9,163 nucleotides of DNA from Planctomycetota bacterium. GTDB lineage: Bacteria > Planctomycetota > Phycisphaerae > WQYP01. The stretch is from contig JAJZNY010000378.1 of NCBI GenBank assembly GCA_021852245.1, positions 1 through 9,163 of the forward strand, read 5' to 3'. Under the pieces are notes generated by a model, which searched no databases, was not told the origin of the DNA, and saw only the letters and a program-made list of their open reading frames with translations. Within the stretch, counting starts at the first letter, position 1. Each line of letters begins with the position of its first letter. This document shows positions 5,758-9,163 of this stretch, piece after piece. A program made the translations under genes and the position numbers.

Positions 5758-6687
5758 ATGAAACTCTTTTCTGATCGGTTATGCCGGGCGATCATCGATA
5801 AAAGAACGCCGTTGGTTGTTGGCATCGATCCTGTCCTGGAGCAGATGCCGCCGACGTTACTGACAAAAAAAAATGTCGGCAAAAGCTCCGCTGCTGCAGC
5901 CGATCTATTTCTTGAATTCGGTCTTGCCATTCTTGAAGTCGCTGCGCCATTGGTACCGGCGGTCAAAATTAACAGTGCCTACTTCGAACGGTATCATTCG
6001 CCCGGTGTATCGGTTTACCGCCAGTTGATCAAGGCGGCCCGTCAGGCCGGTCTGCTGGTGATCGGCGATGTGAAGCGATCCGATATAGGGCACACCGCCG
6101 CCCAGTACGCCGTCGCGCAGCTTGCGGATACGGATTACACGGATCTGATTGAAAATGCAGGTCCCGATGCCATCACGGTCAATGCTTATCTCGGCTCTGA
6201 CGGTGTGAAACCGTTTTTGGACATCGCATCAGCTGCCGGAAAAGGTGTGTTTGTCCTGGTTCGTACGAGCAATCCCGGTGGTGCGGAGATACAGGAACTT
6301 CCCTTGGCGGACGGACGTCCCCTTTATATGCACATGGCTGATCTGGTGAATCGTTGGGATCCCGCGGTGGGGGAGTATGGTTGGAGTTCTCTGGGGGCAG
6401 TCGTGGGCGCGACGACCGGTCATTCACTGGCGGCCATCCGCGCGGCCGCGGAAAAGAGTATATTTTTAATACCCGGCTTCGGTGCGCAGGGGGGCTCGCT
6501 GACCGACACTCTGCCCGCGTTCGATGGCCGCGGGCTAGGGGCGATAATTGCCGCCAGTCGCTCCATTATTTATGCATGGCGTGAAGCGAAATACGCGGAA
6601 CTGGCGCAGGCCGATTGGCGCCGGGCGGTTGAGCAGGCACTGATTGACCACAAGACACAGATCGCATCGCTCGTGAAGTGCGCGTAA
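5758..6687 (+). CDS. pyrF: Orotidine 5'-phosphate decarboxylase (type 2)
   Basis: 309 residues. It catalyses the last step of de novo UMP synthesis, decarboxylating OMP to UMP in the cytoplasm. It is a single TIM barrel. The catalytic Asp/Lys array is in GDVKRSDIGHTAAQYA (D104, K106, D109); GIDP lies near residue 22, VKINSAYFE near 69, and VRTSNPGGAEIQ near 168. The phosphate-binding PGFGAQGG is at 239-246 and the conserved Arg268 in AASRSIIYA. These motifs and the length fit the longer type 2 (mycobacterial/planctomycete) group rather than the roughly 230-residue E. coli type. The ATG at 5758 fits the family N-terminus; only a weak GAGG is seen 13 bases upstream. The frame is open back to 5692, but that part resembles upstream control DNA. 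A run of nine A (5865-5873) lies early in the gene. murD follows after 75 bases. Confidence 0.95.
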   Translation: MKLFSDRLCRAIIDKRTPLVVGIDPVLEQMPPTLLTKKNVGKSSAAAADLFLEFGLAILEVAAPLVPAVKINSAYFERYHSPGVSVYRQLIKAARQAGLLVIGDVKRSDIGHTAAQYAVAQLADTDYTDLIENAGPDAITVNAYLGSDGVKPFLDIASAAGKGVFVLVRTSNPGGAEIQELPLADGRPLYMHMADLVNRWDPAVGEYGWSSLGAVVGATTGHSLAAIRAAAEKSIFLIPGFGAQGGSLTDTLPAFDGRGLGAIIAASRSIIYAWREAKYAELAQADWRRAVEQALIDHKTQIASLVKCA

Positions 6688-6751
6688 AACTATTCCCATT
6701 CGAAAGGGGCTCTACGACTGTACGCCATGGCGGTTGCGCGACGACAAGTTG

Positions 6752-6757
6752 AAAGGA
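6752..6757 (+). promoter_or_regulatory. Ribosome binding site supporting the GTG start of murD
   Basis: AAAGGA ends 5 bases before the GTG at 6763. For the in-frame ATG at 6757 this site would overlap the start codon. The ATG at 6727 has a purine run only about 17 bases away. The GTG is therefore the best start, though the spacing is short. Confidence 0.5.
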
Positions 6758-6762
6758 TGCAT

Positions 6763-8163
6763 GTGAAAAAACGTCATATCGTAATCATGGGATTGGGGCG
6801 GTTTGGTGGCGGTATCGGCGTTGCGCGGTGGTTTGCCCTGCAGGGGGATCGTGTGACGGTAACCGATCAATTACCACACGAAAAGTTGGCCGAATCCATC
6901 GCCGCATTGGCCGATGTACCGGTAGAATTTGCATTGGGCGGACATCCCGAATCCTTACTGAATGATTGCGACTTGTTGATTGTGAGCCCCGCTGTGGATA
7001 AACAGCGATCTGCTTTTTTTCAGGCAGCTCTCGCGAGAGGTATACCGTGGACCACCGAAATCAATGAATTCTGCCGACGATGCCCGGCCCCGATTGTCGG
7101 GGTGACCGGCAGCGTTGGAAAATCCACCACGGCATCAATGATCTTCGCCGCCCTTAAAGCCGTCCGTGGCGAAGATCGTTGTCATCTGGGGGGAAATATC
7201 GGTCGGTCACTTCTGGGCCAACTACCTGAAATTCGGTCCGACCATGTCGTTGTACTTGAACTATCAAGTTTCATGCTCGAGGACACTCCGATGATTGGCT
7301 TCTCGCCCCATATCGCTGTCGTTACCAACCTGGTCAATAATCATCTGGATCGTCACGGTACGATGGAGGCGTACGCCGCCGCGAAACGCAATATCCTTAA
7401 GTTTCAAAAAGCCGAAGACATAGCCATTTTGAATAGAAATGATCCGCTGGTGAGCACTTGGAATCAGCACACACGGGGGAAGGTTATTTACTTCGATTAC
7501 GCCGGACTGGCACTCCATGCTCCCGGTCGGCACAATCAGGCGAATGCCGCCGCCGCTCTGGCGGTTGTCAAAGCCTTTCATGGTGAGAACGGAATCTCAG
7601 ACGCCATTGGGGCTCTCGAAGGGTTTCGTTCGCTCCCACATCGGATGGAATGGGTCGGTCGCACGAATAATTATTGCAATGAAAAGGTCGATTGGCTTAA
7701 TGATTCCAAATCCACCACTCCAGAAAGTACGTTAACGGCGGTTAGCGCTGTTCCCGCAGGGCGGACGATCGTCATCGTCGGCGGGGCGGATAAAAAAGCG
7801 GATATGCAACCGCTGGCCGCTGAGCTGGCCCGTTTATCCTGGGGAATCATCACCATCGGAGCAACGGGGCCGAAGATTGCCGACAGCATCAGAAATGCGA
7901 TAAAGCTGGATAGCAGGGGCGATTCGGGCTCAGGTTATCGCACTAAGCCGATGCTGATGGACTTGCGAACTCTTGAGCAGGCAGTCGAACAGGCGCACCG
8001 CTGGACCATTGAAAAGTGCTTGCCGACTGATAAATCTGCCCCGGTCTGCGTTTTACTCTCTCCCGCGTGTGCTTCCTACGATCAGTTCTCCAATTATGAG
8101 CACCGCGGATCGGTTTTCAAAGAGTTGGTGGGGCGGTTGCCGCATTTGTCGTTTCATGGTTAG
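6763..8163 (+). CDS. murD: UDP-N-acetylmuramoyl-L-alanine--D-glutamate ligase
   Basis: 466 residues from the GTG. MurD adds D-glutamate to UDP-MurNAc-L-alanine with ATP in the cytoplasm, an early step of peptidoglycan precursor synthesis. Three Mur-ligase domains are visible: an N-terminal Rossmann-like UDP-binding domain (MGLGRFGGGIGVARW, about 9-23); a central ATPase domain with P-loop GVTGSVGKST (113-122), LELSSFMLED (about 165-174), NNHLDRHG and the probable carbamylated Lys208 in AYAAAKRNI; and a C-terminal domain with NDSKSTTPEST (about 303-313), VGGADKKADM and LLSPACASYDQF near the end. DSKST and SPACAS(Y/F)DQF are MurD-typical, which separates it from MurC, MurE and MurF. Length is normal and no key motif is missing. 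It lies between pyrF and a protease gene rather than beside other mur/fts genes, at least in this window. It may be co-transcribed with pyrF; alternative starts are ATG 6757 and 6727. Confidence 0.95.
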   Translation: MKKRHIVIMGLGRFGGGIGVARWFALQGDRVTVTDQLPHEKLAESIAALADVPVEFALGGHPESLLNDCDLLIVSPAVDKQRSAFFQAALARGIPWTTEINEFCRRCPAPIVGVTGSVGKSTTASMIFAALKAVRGEDRCHLGGNIGRSLLGQLPEIRSDHVVVLELSSFMLEDTPMIGFSPHIAVVTNLVNNHLDRHGTMEAYAAAKRNILKFQKAEDIAILNRNDPLVSTWNQHTRGKVIYFDYAGLALHAPGRHNQANAAAALAVVKAFHGENGISDAIGALEGFRSLPHRMEWVGRTNNYCNEKVDWLNDSKSTTPESTLTAVSAVPAGRTIVIVGGADKKADMQPLAAELARLSWGIITIGATGPKIADSIRNAIKLDSRGDSGSGYRTKPMLMDLRTLEQAVEQAHRWTIEKCLPTDKSAPVCVLLSPACASYDQFSNYEHRGSVFKELVGRLPHLSFHG

Positions 8164-8192
8164 CGTCCTCCATATACCCCAGATGTGAAAGA

Positions 8193-8220
8193 TTGTCCGA
8201 GGAGCGGCAACAGATATTCT
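8193..8220 (+). promoter_or_regulatory. Possible promoter of the HtrA-type protease gene
   Basis: TTGTCC (8193-8198), a 16-base spacer, and TATTCT (8215-8220); each box matches its consensus at 4 of 6 positions. Transcription would start near 8227, at the base of the stem-loop listed next, giving a leader of about 70 bases. Weak evidence; read-through from murD is equally possible. Confidence 0.3.
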
Positions 8221-8223
8221 GTG

Positions 8224-8264
8224 CGGGTTGGTGGCGATCTTAAAGATCGCGACGGTACCACCCG
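8224..8264 (+). promoter_or_regulatory. Stable two-part stem-loop in the leader of the protease gene
   Basis: The inner hairpin is GCGATCTT-A-AAGATCGC (8234-8250), realistically a 6-7-bp stem with a small loop. The outer helix pairs CGGGT (8224-8228) plus GGT (8230-8232) with ACC plus ACCCG (8257-8264), giving 8 bp with one bulged T. No T-run follows directly, so it is not a typical terminator of murD. It may stabilise the leader or regulate the downstream gene (inference). Confidence 0.4.
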
Positions 8265-8296
8265 AAGGTAAGGATTTTTGCAGTAGGAGATAGATT

Positions 8297-9163
8297 ATGC
8301 TGTCCAAACATCTCAAATTTACTCTGGCGGTAATTGGTGCAACTTCCGTTGCCCTTGCTGGTATCGGATTGATGGCGAGCGAAGGTACTTCACCCATTCA
8401 AGCGGCGTCCGTGCCGTCGGTTCAGATGCCGCATATGTCGCTGGCTAAGCGTCTCTCAAAGGAATTTGAAGCACTGCACCGGGCGATCAAGAATTCCGTA
8501 GTGTGCATCAACGTTGTTCAGGAGGTGCCGCAAAATTCAGAAAATCTGCCGATGCAACTCCCCAAGCAATTTCAGCAGATCATTCCTCCGGGTGCGTTCC
8601 CACTCACACCTCCATCGCATCCGAATGTGGAGAAGATTTACGGTACTGGAAGTGGTGTGATCCTTACATCCAACGGATACATAGTTACCAATAATCATGT
8701 GGTCCACGATGCCACTTCGGTGAAAGTTCACCTCGCGGACGGTCGCGTCTATACCGCTAAAATCATCGGTACAGATCCAAAAACAGATTTGGCCGTTGTC
8801 AAAATCAACGCGACGGGTTTACAACCGGCAACTTTTGGCGATTCGGCGAAGGTTCAACCCGGTGACTGGGTCATGGCGATCGGTGCGCCGTTCGGTTTTC
8901 GACAGACGCTGACACATGGAATTGTCTCCGCCGTCGGTCGCACCAGCGTAAATATCATTGCTGAGCATAATCCCCAACTTGCCGGTTTGACCTATGAGGA
9001 TTTCATTCAGACGGACGCTCCCATCAATCCGGGCAATTCCGGCGGTCCTCTGGTCAATATGAACGGGCACGTCATTGGTATTAACAGTGCCATTGCCAGC
9101 ACCTCCGGCGCGTTTGACGGCATTGGCTTTTCCATCCCGTCAGATGAGGCTTATAGCCGAAGG
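8297..9163 (+). CDS. HtrA/Deg-family (Do-like) trypsin-like serine protease, 3' end missing
   Basis: 289 codons are visible and the frame is open to the window edge. AGGAGA lies 6 bases before the ATG, giving a firm start. Residues about 8-27 ([20 protein letters not shown]) are a signal peptide or membrane anchor, so it acts outside the cytoplasmic membrane. A chymotrypsin-fold protease domain begins near 60. The triad is complete: His134 in VTNNHVV, Asp164 in KTDLAVVKI, and Ser248 in [18 protein letters not shown] at 116-123 is also typical. Deg proteases degrade or refold misfolded envelope proteins. PDZ domains, expected C-terminal to the protease domain, would lie beyond the window, so DegP, DegQ and DegS types cannot be told apart. 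A Pro- and Gln-rich insertion (about 76-110) precedes the first core motif. It follows murD by 133 bases and has a structured leader and a possible promoter of its own. Confidence 0.93.
   Translation, partial: MLSKHLKFTLAVIGATSVALAGIGLMASEGTSPIQAASVPSVQMPHMSLAKRLSKEFEALHRAIKNSVVCINVVQEVPQNSENLPMQLPKQFQQIIPPGAFPLTPPSHPNVEKIYGTGSGVILTSNGYIVTNNHVVHDATSVKVHLADGRVYTAKIIGTDPKTDLAVVKINATGLQPATFGDSAKVQPGDWVMAIGAPFGFRQTLTHGIVSAVGRTSVNIIAEHNPQLAGLTYEDFIQTDAPINPGNSGGPLVNMNGHVIGINSAIASTSGAFDGIGFSIPSDEAYSRR

Noticed and set aside
1..9163. Mobile element, CRISPR array, defence island or other novel system
   Set aside because: I saw no transposase, integrase, terminal repeats, repeat-spacer pattern or defence-type domains. 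Apart from the heme/LRR pair, the genes belong to well-known families.

Overview
The window looks like chromosomal DNA of a planctomycete, possibly of the Phycisphaerae type (lineage inferred from protein families, not from a marker gene). The clues are a four-helix membrane protein fused to a planctomycete-type c-heme domain and leucine-rich repeats, a second c-heme protein directly downstream of it, a MurD with a GLGRFGGG nucleotide-binding motif, and a large secreted family 2 glycoside hydrolase. GC content is moderate. Both clear Shine-Dalgarno starts and starts with none visible occur.

Layout. On the minus strand, 1-1754 holds two co-oriented heme-protein genes: a membrane/c-heme/LRR protein (429-1754), then a membrane-anchored c-heme protein that runs off the left edge (1-319). 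A divergent control region (about 1755-1997) separates them from a secreted GH2 glycosidase on the plus strand (1998-4868). A small cold-shock protein gene (5011-5253, minus) converges on the GH2 gene, and a hairpin overlaps its stop codon. Next comes a roughly 500-base stretch (5254-5757) without a convincing gene. It holds the csp promoter and leader and, at its right end, repeats and a -10-like box before pyrF. The plus strand then carries pyrF (5758-6687), murD (6763-8163) and the 5' part of an HtrA/Deg-type serine protease (8297 to the right edge).

How the genes fit together. The heme genes and the GH2 enzyme share a divergent control region but have no proven functional link. The heme proteins would act at or outside the cytoplasmic membrane, and the GH2 enzyme is exported to cleave glycans. 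pyrF (UMP synthesis), murD (peptidoglycan precursor) and the protease (envelope protein quality control) are housekeeping genes in one direction with 75- and 133-base gaps, so they may be partly co-transcribed. The protease also has its own possible promoter and a structured leader.

I found no mobile element, CRISPR array, tRNA or rRNA, and no convincing new defence or other novel system. The most interesting points are the two adjacent, clearly related heme domains, one fused to LRRs; the duplicated carbohydrate-binding-like module in the GH2 enzyme; and RNA or DNA structures in the csp, pyrF and protease upstream regions.
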